This document shows, piece after piece, positions 26,501-39,956 of a DNA stretch of 64,000 bases. The position numbers and the translations under genes are program-made. The stretch is from Centropus unirufus (Eukaryota; Chordata; Aves; Cuculiformes; Centropidae), in NCBI GenBank assembly GCA_013397695.1, contig VYZI01000125.1:1094891-1158890 (forward strand). Direction: 5' to 3'. Within the stretch, counting starts at the first letter, position 1; every line of letters starts with the position of its first letter. A model generated the notes under the pieces. That model made no database searches and was not told where the DNA came from. It was given only the letters and a program-made list of their open reading frames with translations.

Positions 26501-29500
26501 CTTTGATTTTCACATGACAATGCAACTGTCCCAAAAGCGTCTGTTTTTAGAAATGCCCACTGTTCCATGGTGCCCATAGAAGAATGAAATCTACTTGTAG
26601 TATTTTGATGCCTCTTCTTTCATCTGAACATAGATGCGATAGCCTGTACTGAGAAATTTCTGAATGTGTGTACTGATTGGTGGTGCAATGGTTCTGCAAG
26701 TGACCACGAGCAGTCTTTATCTTTTATACGTTTGTATTTTTGTACTCTCTGTGTAGTCAAAACAATGAATATATAGACGCACATTTCAGGTTACCTAAAT
26801 CCTGACAGAATTTGGAAGTGTTGCACTTATGTGCACTGCTAGGTTTGACCTAGCAGTGTGGTCAAACTGTGGCAGTGTGCCAGCATAAGTTGGAAGAAGT
26901 GGCTTTGGTAGCACAGAAAGGAGGAAGGTATGGTAGCCAGCAGAGAGCCAGTGGAGCTGCCATTTCAGCATGTTGGAAGGATTTGAACTCCCCCAGAAGT
27001 GGAAGGGACATCCATATGTCAGCCTGTCTGAGACTCCACAGGATCCCACAAAATCAGGGGTCTGCTTACAGGCTGAAGTCAAAAAGAATCCCAGCCACTG
27101 CTCCACCAACGCTAGGAAGCAGCCCTAGGGACAGGTCTTGAAGACATGCAATAATACTCAGTTTTCCATCTTCTCATCCATGGGGGCCATTATGGAGAAG
27201 AACATGAATTTGTCTCTGCCCTTCTTAGCCTTTGCCATGAAGAATGCTTACCTGGGCAGTCTTACTTGAGAGCAGGCAAGTACTGAGGAGACAACCCAAA
27301 GGAGAAAACAAGGACTTCAAACTGTACTCATCATTTTTACTTCCTTAGTCATTTGTTTGTGGAAGGAGCGCATGAGTGTGGCACTTCTCAGACAGGCAAG
27401 AAGTTCCCCAGTCCAAGGTGTTCAGAGCAAAAAGACATTGGTGAGAGGGTAGGCAGAGCTCTGATGTAAAGAAACAACAAAATGGCTGATCTGTACCAGC
27501 CAGCATGATGCACTGCTGGTTGCTTCACACCAGGCAATTTTTAAAACGAACCCAAAAGTAGAAATGGCGTGTGAGTTCAGGAGAGCAAACCATGTGTAAG
27601 GGACCACATGTTTTGAACATATCATATGCGAATTTCTGGGCTCTCACCCTGCATTGTTATTTGCACATGCTAAGGGGAACCAAAGTGTCTGGTGGAATCC
27701 TCTGCATCAGAGTTTCCTCTGAGGTCCTGTTTCTTCAGTAACTCCAGGTGCATGGAGCCTCCAGAGTAGAAGAGCAGGCTTCTTGCGATCCTTTTACTGC
27801 AGGGGTCCAGTTACTCACTCTGGTCCTGTCCAGATGCAGCTGATTCACACTCAGACAGTATTATCAAAGCTCATGCATTTAGGGAATTCTCCACTAAATA
27901 GCAACAGGCTCTGTGAGAACACAGTAAATCATTTAGCAAGTGTGAGAACAAAAGATTACTTATGTTTTTACTATGCAAAATTAACTTTAAACTCATAGCC
28001 AGTTCCTGAGGTCTAATTGATTCATCTATGTATATGTAATAATTGCATTACCAGGCTTCTTCTTCTCAATCATATGTCAGGTAACCTGAATAGCTTTTTG
28101 TACTTTAATAAGTAATTTTTCTTTTATATCTGATTGTCAAGCATGGCTCTGAGCCAGGATTAATTCACACTAAGATATTCTTCACTCAACAAATTTTATC
28201 TGCATCTTTGATCTGTTTGCCGTACTTGAGCAGCTCCCTATGCAGCTCCTCTTTAAGCAAGACCTGATTTAGTGTATATATTTCAGTGAGGATTCTGTGT
28301 CTCATCTGATTATTTCAGTCAAATCCAAGGACAACTTTTAGAGTCTAATTGAAGATTGGAGATACTGAGATGGAAGATTAAAAGAGGTTATGCTATCAGT
28401 AGAGAAAGTTGTCATGGTTGCTGTTATGACAAAAAGTAAAAGCCAAAATTTTATCTCATGTTTTACTTTTTTGCAATCGTAAACCTTCGGTGGGTCATTT
28501 GAATGATATCTCCTTAAATCATGCTGAACATGCCTTGAGAAGTGCAAGGTGCACTTAAGACGGTGAGTCAAAGTGCTTAGCATGTTATGATAGGCATCCC
28601 ACTTAATTAAAAGTGTGCAGTTATCCCTCCAAAAACTAGATATTACTGGTTTTATCATGCATACTTTTTGTCTGCTAGCAGTTATGGTCAAATTCAGTCC
28701 TGCACTGAATTAATGAATGTTACTGGACACAAACACTGCCTTCCATTCAGGGAACAGTTGCTCTGCATAAGAAACTGTTGTGCTTTTTCATGAAACAGGG
28801 TAACTGAGACAAGAGCAGACCTTATCCTAAAGACGTGTAAACCTGTGTGCTTATAGGAAACACAGAGAGACAGAAGGAGACAGAGCAAGCACAGAACACA
28901 TAACACTTCCACCCAAACAGCTAAGTCAAAAAATACTCAGTTTAAACCCTGGCTGAACTGTTGTTTGATTTTTGCCACCTAGGGAAATAAACAGGTTTGT
29001 ATTGAATGACAGCAGCAGTTAGAAGGAGACTGTGCTCTGAACAGTTGGCCAAAACCTTCAGTTTTGATTAACGTTGCCACCTTTTAGCCAGCTCAGTTGA
29101 TTGCTCTGAAAGCCATGGGTCATGTATCAGTCTAGTATGATGTGGCTCTGCACCATAATAGCTCTCCAGGTCTTCCAAAAAGGCTTCCAATAGGAACACA
29201 GAAGTCAAGACCTCGGTATTTCTAATAATTCCAAAATAAGCAGGAGACCATCTTCACTTGCTTTAAGGAGCTTTAAAAGACAGAAACATAATTCTGAATA
29301 CTAACAAACTTTCAGACTTGTAAATTTCTGTGTCCTGATGCTTAAGTGAGACTTATCTTTTTTTTATCTTTTCAGTATTGTTTTCCAAAGTTTTATGCAT
29401 GTCTTAGCCCTGTGAGGGTAATACGTGTATTCTTTTGAGTTGTGTATATCTCTGCTTGGTACATTAAGCGCTAATATGGCTAATCAGAGGTGCCCAAAAA

Positions 29501-30626
29501 TCAAGATCTAGATCCTGAAATCCTGAGTTTGACTTATAAAAATAATTTAAGTACATAGTAAAATGAAGGTCCATTTATTTGTCTACTGGTTTTTAGCCTT
29601 ACAGGTCACATTCTGGTTATATTTTCACTCATAACCACAGGGGCCAAACACTTTCCTTTATAAAATTGTAATTGAGATATCCATGTAGTCATTGCCTGCA
29701 GGTACCAGAGTGCTGTGCATAACAAATTCTGAGACTAAAAAGATACAGGTTGACACCGTAGAAAATGATCTGATCTCTCTCTTTTGTTCTTTAATATTTC
29801 TAATGGAAAGTGGCGTCTGACAGGAAAGAAACCACCAGCTGCTTTTAGAGAAATTCTCGGATAGAGCAGGTATTATGAATAACTTATAAAACAGGCTTTC
29901 TAAATGGAATCTGCTGTATTTGGTATCAAGGAGTTACACAAGGTGACTGTAAAATTGTTCTCTCTCTTACTTAAACTCTTGATGCTGGGAGCTGTAATGT
30001 TTTTATTTGTATGTAAGAGAGGGACATACTTCTGTGATTTTGCCTGTGTCCCTTATAGTATAAAAAGTGCTGTGAGGAAAAAGATAGTTAAATCTATTGT
30101 TATTAAAATCTTTTAGTTATATACTGTATACATTTGTATTCTTTAAGAAAGCTCTGTTACTTCAGTTCCAGCCTAATCTCATTCCTGACTTCCCAGCTTC
30201 AGTGTAGACAGAGGGAAAACTGATTTTTTAGCCCTGGATGAGTCTGCACGGCTCCAATGATGGTGCATGGTCAGGAGCCATCCAGCTTAGACTATGGATC
30301 ATAATGAGCATCCTAGGGTAAGCAAAGGATCAACACAGATCTTTCCCAGATCTTAATACCTTCTTAAGGCAAATGGAATGCTGTCAGACTTTTGTGAAAC
30401 AGTTATGGACGGAACATCGCAGTAGACATCTGCACAAGTTGTATTTCTGAGATACAAACATTGTTCTGATCCTTATTCTTGTGTCTTCTGTATACATGCA
30501 AGGTCTTAGTTCAGATCCCACATTTGCAAGCAAGCTAATGGAGATAGACGATTGCATTTAACATTCTTTCTGCATCTTACTTATGTGTCTTCTGTTGTCA
30601 TTCTTCTTTCCTCCAACTACGAACAG
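23582..30626 (+). other. PHACTR1: PHACTR1 intron
   Basis: This intron runs from a consensus GTAAGT donor to a short pyrimidine-rich acceptor (CTTCTTTCCTCCAACTACGAACAG). Apart from an inverted repeat near 26.84 kb, I see no transposon, RNA gene or coding exon in it. The open frames present show no recognisable domain. Confidence 0.85.
26834..26858. repeat. Inverted repeat, 11-bp arms
   Basis: CACTGCTAGGT and ACCTAGCAGTG pair perfectly around TTG. A second overlapping pair (TTTGACC ... GGTCAAA) uses part of the same sequence, so two alternative hairpins are possible. Confidence 0.8.
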
Positions 30627-30812
30627 ATGGGGAACTTTCCATACCAAATGAAGAAGGAGCTTTGGAGAACGGGCAGCCTCTGGGCTCTGCACAAGTGCTG
30701 AGCTCCAGCCAGGTATCCCTGCCAGCCCTAGCAGAACTGGAGTCAGTTCCAGCACCCGGGGAACCCTGCTCATATGAGGTGCTCCCAACCACGGAGATCA
30801 TGGATGGGACAG
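30627..30812 (+). CDS. PHACTR1: PHACTR1 exon, linker after RPEL-N
   Basis: This 186-nt exon (62 codons' worth, phase 1 at both ends) follows a GAACAG acceptor and precedes a GTAACA donor. Joined to the preceding exon it reads on in frame as DGELSIPNEEGALENG, then a Ser/Leu/Pro segment with the PCSYEVLP and EIMDG motifs typical of PHACTR1. The region is predicted to be disordered and links RPEL-N to the proline-rich centre. No catalytic residues are expected. Both ends are phase 1, so it could be joined either to the cassette exon or directly to the exon at 41398. Confidence 0.95.
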
Positions 30813-31813
30813 GTAACATCTTGTTTATGTTGTGACGTAGATACTCTTGAAGATGTTTGAAACAAGTTTCTGACTTTTAACATCTGGTGTCTGACTCTGA
30901 AAAATATTCATTGAAGACCAAGGTATCCTGATGGAGAAGGAGGTGACAGTGTACAGATTGTCACTAGATGTTCTATCATAAATTTTTACTGACTTGGCAT
31001 AGAAGTAACCTCTACTTCTGCACAAGTAGCTTGCTCTTTCTCAACCATTTAAGAGTAGATTTCTAACTCTTTGGCTACATCTCGGCTGTGCCAATGAACT
31101 CTGGAGCAGAGAGCTGATGGCATTTTTAAACTCTTGGGTACAACATCATGCCCGCTACCTGCTGCTTGGTGTTGGGTGATGTTCACAACACACAGCTCTC
31201 AGCAGCTAACACAGCCAGCTGCCCTGCCCTAGGTGAGGCTCTCCGTGTTTCTTCTCCAACCCATGCAGAGAGACAGCAATCCTGTACCTCTAGGTTAGCA
31301 CTTCTTTCTGCATCACTTAATGCTGAGGGATATGCATGAAGGTCAAGTGAGGAAAAGTGGCTGGTAGAAGTGTTTATCCATGATCTTGCACAGATACGTG
31401 GCCTCTTTGAAATGGAGTGGGCACTGTGAGGTGCTTTTACATTCACAGGGTAAGTTTAGAGACCACTCACTAACATATCTGGTCCTGACCAAGCTGTGGT
31501 GACAGACCATTTAAGGTGTGACGTCTTAAGGCTCTTGATTTGTGTTCAACATGTGGGAATACATTCCAGCCTGGCATAAGGGAGCTGACTTTTGTCAGAG
31601 GTAATGGGAAATTTGGTTGTTGTTTAGATGTGTGTTACTCTTTCTCCTTTTCTCTCTCTCTCCTCCTTTCCGTGTTATATGACGTTTGAGTGGAATCTAT
31701 TAGTCATTCTTATTCTGCACTGGTGCCCTGCGCTTCTTGTCTGAACTATGGCTGTATCCGCTGCTGCTTTGCTTGTAACGTTGTTGCGTCTATGGTGTGG
31801 TTGTGTCCTCCAG
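30813..31813 (+). other. PHACTR1: PHACTR1 intron
   Basis: This is a 1-kb intron in front of the presumed cassette exon. It has a pyrimidine tract at about 31640-31672, but that lies well upstream of the acceptor. The 30 bases just before the acceptor are interrupted by many G residues. No gene or repeat is seen. Confidence 0.8.
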
Positions 31814-32020
31814 TGTCTGAAGAGAGCCCCACATCCAATGAATCCAGCGTCCTTCTCTCCCAAGATCCTACAGCTAAGCCAGTCCTGCTACTTCCCCCCA
31901 AAAAATCTGCTGCTTTCCCTGGAGACCATGAGGACACCCCAGTGAAACAGTTGTCCCTCCTCAAACAGCCCCCTGCCCTGCCTCCTAAACCTATTACCAG
32001 GATTGCCAGCCACTTAACTG
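31814..32020 (+). CDS. PHACTR1: PHACTR1 cassette exon, proline-rich
   Basis: This is a 207-nt exon with phase 1 at both ends, so it can be included or skipped without shifting the frame. Inclusion adds 69 residues: a VSEESPTSNES start, LLLPPKKSAAFPG, then LLKQPPALPPKP, with two PPKK/PPKP-type proline motifs that could bind SH3 or EVH1 domains, ending ITRIASHLTG. The common human protein, as I recall it, runs directly from the previous exon to the DPGAPVKL exon and lacks this segment, which fits alternative use. The acceptor (GTGTCCTCCAG) has a weak, G-interrupted pyrimidine tract. The donor is consensus GTAAGT. Confidence 0.8.
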
Positions 32021-34380
32021 GTAAGTAGGTATTCCAGGACCCTCAGCACCACCAGTTCCCTTATAGGAAAAGCTTGCACTTACAGGGAGGTTCGCAATGT
32101 CATTTCTCCCCCCTCTAACGCTGTTTGCACTCGTTGTTGTGTGTACTGGTAATGTATGTGTGTTGTACCTAGGGCAGAGATCACTAAGCACCTTCAGACC
32201 GCCTTGATCAAGGTTGCTTCAGGGCACTTTCCCTCTTAGCTGTAATTACCTGAGACTGCTGCTGTGTTTCCTAACTCTCCTCACCCTTAATCATCAAGAT
32301 TACCATCACCACAAAACTGCAGGATGTGCTTTGACGGGAAAGGAAGTATCAGGAAAATACCAGGAAATCTTTAAATGCCTTTAATGAGAAAAGGGCTGAG
32401 AGTTGAGGGGAAAGGGAGACTTTCTCTTTTTGCCCTTTGTTACTTTTCCCCTCAACTGCCACCTGGGCAGGTCTCCCTGCACACCCCCTAATCTTTTTAT
32501 ATGTTTGTCTTTTATTTGCCCCCCTATCCTTACACAGGCCATTGTGTCCCATGTCTTTTTACAATTTTGCTTCCCTACTCACACTGACTGCCTAACTACT
32601 CCCTTTTCCACTCCCCTTCCCAGTGGTGAGTTCTGATGATGATGGGCATCCTCAGTTCCCAGTGATCAAGATTTTGGTGTCCTGCAGTTAATGCTGCAGT
32701 TTATCTCTCACTGCGTGGCAGCTAGCCTCAGAGACAACACAAGCTCCTTTTTTGTGCTCCAGATGTTTTCACTAGTATCCGGGCTCTTTGGGATTCAAAG
32801 CTTTAGATACACGTGCAAGGAGGATTGGTGAATCACCTCTCTCCAGTCCCTCATTTAGACCACTGAAGCAAAGGATGGCTTCTTTTACACAGATCGAAAA
32901 AAAAAAATTGCCTAAATGCTTATTTGCACCTTTTGAACAGTCTGCTCATAATTAGCAGCTGCCGCCCAAGAAGGAGCCCCTCAAAATCAAGATGAGGTGT
33001 ATACGTCTGTGTAGGGGGGCAGAGACTGGTCTCACTGATTCAGTCTTCTTGTGTTAGTGATGCCCTGATCCTTTTAGGGCTGCTGTGAGAAATGTTCAGC
33101 CCCCATAAATACAATCTAGGTTTTCTCTTTTCATTGCAGACAGTTAATACCCCTTTTATTCAGGTTAAAGTACATGTCAGGAAAGAGCTCATTAGGAAAG
33201 AACATGTTCTGGTTTTCTCTCATATCTCTACGTAGTCTCTTCATGTTTCTGTTTCCACAGGATTTTTGTTCTGTATAGTTCTGTTGATTTTATGTGAAAT
33301 CGCTTTACTTTCTTGCCTGCCTAAATCTACACATAATGGTTATTATTTTTCATTATACTACAAACTGAATGGGCAGTTCTGCAACCCGCAAAGCCAAGCA
33401 GCAGTATTAATGGCTTCAGGTGAGGACAAAACCAGCTTCCTATGATCTCCTATAATGCTCTGTCCCAATTATGAGAAGCTGCTCAGAAATGAGGCCAACA
33501 AGGAAGAAGTAAAAAAAAATGGAATAGCATAGGAAAAAAATCAGCTACTAAAAGTTCTTCATTCATAGGCCTTTCTTTTGTGAGAGATAGCACAAGGCTC
33601 AAAGATGATGGCTTCTGGTGTGAGTGTTTTTTCAGTTGGAAATTTTGTATAAAGTAGAACCAGGTTCAAGCTTTCAGCACAAGTCAACTGCTTGATAGTG
33701 GTGACTTTTCAGTGAAACAGAACAGTGAATTCTCATAATTTGTGGTGGCTTTCAGCAGTCTCTCATCCAGTACTAAATAAACTCTTCTATGTACATATAC
33801 CTTCAGGGAAAAGGAACAGAGATTCAGATTTAGTCATAAGGCCCTAATGTAATTGACAGTTACTCCTGGTGGATCTGAAAGCCTGATTTATACATACCCT
33901 ATAAATAAAAGTATTAAAGTTAGTCTTAAGGGTCCATTTATTTTGGTGGTCTAGAGGATATATGTGTTGTTCAGTGCCTTGTCTTCTCCAATGGTAATTA
34001 TTTTAGCTGTGTATAATCTTTGAAAATGAGCAATCAATCCTAATGAAGCACCCTCATCAGAGAGAAGAAAAATTAATGCTATTCTTTTACTAATTACTCC
34101 AGAGACATTCTCAGTTTATGTGTGAGAAAACATCAAAATCTGAATTCTGGCATTCAAAGTGAAGACTTTTCTGTTCTTGCTGCATAACCTTTTTTCTGCT
34201 GACGATGTTGCCAGGAGGTTGAAGGACAAATTAAAACATACTGGGCATGGCTAATGGAGGATGACAGTGGTTTAATGGTCTGGTACCTCTGTTCAAGAAG
34301 ACTGTGAGGAGAGATGTGATCTTGTGAAGTGTTCAGGTACACATCTGAAAACGCAGAAGCTCATCTTAAATTCTGCTTTA

Positions 34381-34402
34381 ATATATATATGTGTGTGTGT
34401 GC
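34381..34402. repeat. (AT)n(GT)n microsatellite
   Basis: Five AT units run straight into five GT units. It is short and likely polymorphic. Confidence 0.85.
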
Positions 34403-34459
34403 ACATGTAAAATTATAGAACAGAAATGTTTTTTACAAATATGTACTATAATATCAGTA

Positions 34460-34522
34460 GATCAGCAGGAAAAAAAAGTGAAAGAAAAAAGAAAAAAAGA
34501 CATGATCAGCAGGAAAAAAAAG
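34460..34522. repeat. Purine-rich direct repeat
   Basis: The 19-base unit GATCAGCAGGAAAAAAAAG occurs at 34460 and again at 34504, separated by an almost pure A/G stretch. This looks like slippage within a purine-rich tract. Confidence 0.75.
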
Positions 34523-34525
34523 AGA

Positions 34526-34794
34526 AATATTTTATATGCAAAACTCAAGGAAAGAAAAGTTTCCTTTGAGTCTGATCACCTTCTTGCTGTGAACTTATCC
34601 CAAAGTTCTTCAGTTAAGACATGAAGATTGACTTGCAGCGTTTGGCAAAGGACTTAGTACAGCTTTTAGAAATGGAAAAAGAACATCCCTTTACTCTGAA
34701 AGCATTCGTGAACCATCTCAAACATCTGTCTGCCTGTGCCAAGGCAAAGACTGGCCTTTTCTTTGATAAGAAACACGTAATAGAGGAAGCCTAA
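34526..34794 (+). pseudogene. Coding-like fragment ending at AATAAA, unidentified
   Basis: A 57-codon ATG frame (34621-34794) has a natural-looking helical composition (KIDLQRLAKDLVQLLEMEKE, then HPFTLKAFVNHL) and its TAA stop is immediately followed by AATAAA. The preceding 30 codons or so in another frame (ending SSSVKT) could belong to the same protein after a one- or two-base frameshift. No splice acceptor, poly-A tail or target duplication was recognised. It could be the C-terminal end of a decayed gene copy. I do not recognise the family. Confidence 0.3.
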
Positions 34795-36925
34795 AATAAA
34801 CATGTAAGAGCACATTTAATTTTGGGGAGGATGAAAAGAAAATATCCGTCTTAAAGAGGAGAAGAGAGAATTGCCTCTAGCAAATATAAGTCACACAGCC
34901 TTGACATGCTTCTTCTCAAGGCGGAGGTACTGTGGGAACAGGACAGGGCAGTGGACAAACGGGGACAGAGCCAAGAACCAACTGCAGAGCAACCACTGAG
35001 AGTGGTGCCACCACCACTGCTGAAAATGCTTTGCTTCATGCCATCTCCCATGGTCTTGACGAGGCCACCTCCACAGGACTGACCATTTCACAGCACTGGA
35101 GGTGAAAGTGCCCATGCAACCCTAGGAGACAGGCAACTCTAGAAGAAAAGCACGATCCTTGATTGTTCTGATACTATTGTTTCACTTTCCTGCGTTTGCT
35201 GTTGGCCGTTTTACCTCCCAGTGAGCCTTGTACTGGTTTTTCAGATATGACTATTATTAGGCAGCACTCATGGACAGATATTTTTTCATCATTTTACTTC
35301 TCCAGTATCCAGATGTGGAACCCAGACATTTACAATATTTGCAGCATCTTTTTCTTCATTGAAAATGTAAGAGGATCTGGCATAATCACCTGGGACCAAA
35401 CTTAACTGGACTGCTGGAGTAAAGTCCCCAGATTATCATAAAGCATTTAATGGCCAGAAGTGAACAAGAAGACTGGTCATTTCTGATTTGAAAGATAACA
35501 TAACCCAGTGGTGTAAAGCTCCTTTCTATCATGATGCATTAGGCTGTTACTTCCCGCCAGCACAGACAATGTTTTCTGAAATTATTTCAATATTTTCCAT
35601 TTAAACAACTGAACCACCAGTAGCTCATGCAGTCCCCTAAAACATCAGAGAACAAAACGCTTGCCACTAAGGTGGGATCTCAACAACATCTGAGTGTATT
35701 TGAACGTAAAGTTACCTTAATATTACACCAGGGTGTAGCCTCGGTTGAATCTGGGCACTTAGCTGTTGTATTTAAGCTTTGAAAAGCCTTTTGCATTCTC
35801 TTGCTTTCTTCATTCAAGATTTTGAGGAGGGGCATAGAATATTTTTAGTTCTGATATCAGGCCTTCTAGTAAAGTCTCTGTAGAGTAAGAGCTAATTCAT
35901 AATTAGGGGCAAACATTTAACAGCATAGGAAATGTTACAAGTCCCCAAAAGTTACTTCCTATTATGCAGACAACTAGGGATACGGTGTGAGAACATGAAT
36001 TCCCGGTGTCCTGATGCATTGCCACAGCACAGTTGATTTTTAGTTACAGCATTATAAAAGTATTTACAACTATAATTTATCCCATAAATATTCTCTGCAG
36101 TATTTTATAACCCATGTAATGTCTCAGAAGGCTCCTCTGTCGATAAACCCAAGACATTATCCACAGGCTTCCTACTTTGTGATGTTAACTCCTGCTACCC
36201 GCTCTGATGGGCTGGATTCAGGAAAACAGATTACATTCTCTTGGGAGCAATGGACAATTCTCTTCACTGTATGCTTGTGGGAGAAGCAGCAGAGCAGGGT
36301 TCTCCTTCGCCAGCACCCCCAGGCTGTCATAGGAAACTGGACCCTGATGTAATTGTTTGTGCTCTCCATACTTCCTCTGCCTGCTCCTATGTCAAGGGAC
36401 ATAAACATGCAGAAGGAAATCTCATCTCTGAAAAAGCCTCTTCAAGGCTCTGCATGGGAATTCATGCAGAGCTGTGTTTTTCAACCTTTAGGCTAGGCAC
36501 GCTTTGCTTGTGTTCTCTAAATTCAACTTAAACTTTGGATGCATACATGGTGCAGAAGAACAGCAAAGAATTTCTGCCTCGAACCTTCCCTGCAGTCATG
36601 GCTGCAGATCTTGCTGTAGTCAGCAGTAAACATGGCAAAGCTTTGAGAACAGTTTCTAAATTGCCTTCATGAATCTTCTTGAAAAAATCATTCAAAGAAG
36701 AAAAGAGACTCATGCCGTTCAGGCACAAGTGATTCCTGGGGAGAAGACCTGGAAAAGTAAAAGCTGCTTGGCCAAATGCTACCAGCAAATATCAAGCCCA
36801 TCACCTCAGACCTTACTGTTTTTTGCATGGGGTTTTTTGCACATTACAGAATTAAGTAGATAGAATTTAAAGAGTAACTCATTAACTTTATGATGGGTTG
36901 TATTACTTGTGTATAGTGCAGCAAA

Positions 36926-37045
36926 GGTCATAGTACAAGGTCATTCAGGTAGGAAAGAACCTCGGTGAGTCTCTAGTCCAACCTTCTGCTCAAACCAGGA
37001 CCAGCTATGGGACCAGACTGGTTGTGGCTGGCTGTGCCTTGAAAA
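36926..37045 (-). mobile_element. CR1 LINE 3' end scrap, minus strand
   Basis: The plus strand reads 'aggtcattcaggtaggaaagaacctcggtgagtctctagtccaaccttctgctcaaacca', the antisense of a CR1 3' end. Only about 120 bases can be followed before similarity fades. Confidence 0.6.
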
Positions 37046-39956
37046 CCTTGAAAAACAAGCCCAGGATTCCCAAGCATGCCCTCTTTTTCCATGCTGTAGT
37101 TGTACTAGGGCAGAATTTGAGGATTTTAATGAGCTGTTTTTACCAGCTTTGCTGGAACAATATTTGCTGTCTACATCCAGAAGTTCCTAGAACCCTATCT
37201 TCAACAGTTGTGTCTGTAACTTATGCTGACCGTCTCTCCAGCTCCATTCAGTGGCTGGGAAGCATCAGACTTGGTGTACTTTGTGTACAGCTCCAGTATA
37301 CCACAAGCACATCAGAAGAACCGTACAGGAATAAACCTTCAGAGGACTGAATTAAAGTCTATTTATCTATCTCCTTAAAACCAAGATGAAAACACAGCTA
37401 CTGTAGCTGTTAGCAAAATGATCTATATGGAAGCAGTTAGGGATGACCTGTTTGTCATAGGTGTGATGTGCTACAAATATTGTGGCGTCTACTACTATCT
37501 TTTAAGTAATAGTCATCAGCATTGGGAAGCTTTCTGTGTCTGACAACTCATTCATCAATTCTGGCACAGTTACTATTTAACCATACACAGACTTGAGTGG
37601 TCACAACCCTGCTGGGAACCAACATCTTGCAGAATAGCTCGTTATTCTCTTGAGCACAGAGAACCTCAGCCAAAAGAAATTAATCAGACCTGCACACCTG
37701 GCTTCACACAGTTTGCTTCACTTCTATCATGAGTTCTTTGTGCAATGATTTAGGACTCTGGTAATGTTCAACTGAGAAGAATAGTATCACAGATTTCTTG
37801 TTCCTCTTTCCACTGTCCAGCTTCTTATCTGATGGATATTCCATGCTAGAGACAATAACCATTTCTACTCCTGGATCATACATCACTTACATTGTGAAGT
37901 TAAAACAATAGGAAAGAACTGTAAAAGGCAATCATCTCACTCTTAGATGCCGGGACAGATTGTTCTCTCATTTACTCCAGGTGGTGGTAGCACACTTTCC
38001 AGCAGCATGCTTAGAGCCCATAAATTGAAGCAGGGCTCCATTGTTTGGCCCACTTGCTGATCTGACCGCTCAGTAAAACTTACAGTACAAGGTCTCAGTT
38101 ACTGAGGTCAATGAAGATGTACTGATACGTTTCCAAGCAAATGGATCAAAATGATCTCCTGTTGCAGGCAGTCTCCTTTTAGTCGGTTTTTTTGACAGAC
38201 AAGTAGAATTCTCCTGAAGGTGAAGGACAGGCAAGTAGAGCTAATGCTTTTGGTTCATTTTCAAGGCTCTAGTGAGGTGCTAGGGCTGTATTCAGACAGG
38301 CTCGAGAACTTGGGTGAAACACAGTCTGAATAAGGCCTTACCTTAAAAATAACAGACAAGATATTTGGCAGCTGTCCAGGGGAATCACCCAGCACTGATA
38401 CCACTGAACACATGTTGATGTGAAGGATTTCTTTAAATTTAAGTGGAAACTAAATGTCCATATCTTTGTTGTGAAGAGTGTATGCACATCTGATCGATAG
38501 TGAAGTATCTGATTGCTTGAGATAATTAAGCTAGACTTGTTCTCCCATGCAACTCTAAAGCTGCAGTTCTTGTCACAACTCTACTAGATGAACGCTTGCA
38601 CAAGAAAGGAAAAGAGATTTTCACTATATTTTAGAGGGGAGATGGAAGGATTGTTGTTTGTGTTATACCATTTGCCGTGTAAGACTCCCAACAAACAATA
38701 TTGCTCTGATCTTCAGGATCAGAGAAGGCAACGAACCCTGTTGATACTTCCAGTTATTCTTTTATCAGAAGCCAGAGATGCCTGCAGTTGGGATCTCCTT
38801 TAATTCACCATTAAGGATATCTCCCCAGCATCATGCAGAGTGGTAGGGTTTCCAGACACGAGCACTGTTGGTTAAAGATGTTAATTGGGATACAGAAGAA
38901 AAGGATCCAAAACTAACAGTCAAACCTGCACTTTTCCAAATGGAAGTGTCGCCTTTGTAATTCAGGACCAGAATTCAGAAGTTAAATTGCCTGGAGCAAA
39001 AATTAATCAAAATATTTTGTTAGTAGAAATCCCATAGGAGTCCTATTCTCAGGGGTCTATGCAACTTTTTACAACTTTTTACATTTTCTGTTCTTTACCT
39101 TTTATTGAAAATCATGTGTTCTTTTGTGTAGGATACAAAGAAGAAATAAACACAGAATAACGTGTAAGAATAACTTGATAACTTGGAGACCTTTCTGTGC
39201 TTCAACAGAAAATCCTTACAGGCTTTTTTTTCCTACTGTATGGAAGGCAATCTGCTTTAGAAGAGAGGACAGTGTTCTGTGGTTTGGCAGGCCCATGAGT
39301 TAGGCTTCAGCCCTGATAGAGCCATCAGAAGAATTCTTTCCATCATGAGACAACATAGCAAGTGGATAGGCTACTGCATTGAAAGCCAAATGACGTGGGT
39401 TCTACTGTCTGTAACTCTCCCACTCTGCAATGTGAGAAGGCCACTTTCTATGCCTCTATCTCATCTTTGCAGACCCATTGCCTCTCCTGTGTCTTCAGCC
39501 TATAAGCCCTTTGAAGAAAGGGAAGCCTAACTGTCAGTGTGTTGTTCCTAGCATAGTAAAAACACTGGTGGATACTGTGGATGCAATGAAGCTACGCCTA
39601 GCACTAGGAAAAGTCTAATATCATATCTGAGCATGGCTCCATGCATGGTCTTTTTCCAAGTTACTCTCTTTAATCGTTTTCAAGAAGTGTTAGTGCTTGG
39701 AAGTCCTAGTGTCAACCTTGTGCACTGGCTGGTAGATAGGAATACAAGTGTAGGCAATACTCAGAATAGGCCCAAAGGGAGAAGAGAATAAAGGGGGCAA
39801 GGGGAATGATAGTTAATGCTAAAAGGAACCATCTGCAAAAGGACTTCAGAAATCTGGTATCACTCAAGAGGATAATGACCTTTGAAAACTGGAGAGCAAC
39901 ATCTTGCCCCCAAGCTTTCTCAGAATGACACTCTGGTCTTTAAGTTCCTTTACTAT

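Noticed and set aside
26795..27141. Opposing 104- and 90-codon frames around 26.9 kb
   Set aside because: Neither shows a domain. The region's lower stop density reflects its base composition.
28338..28691. Minus-strand frame of 117 codons
   Set aside because: No domain and no neighbouring open frames suggesting a decayed gene.
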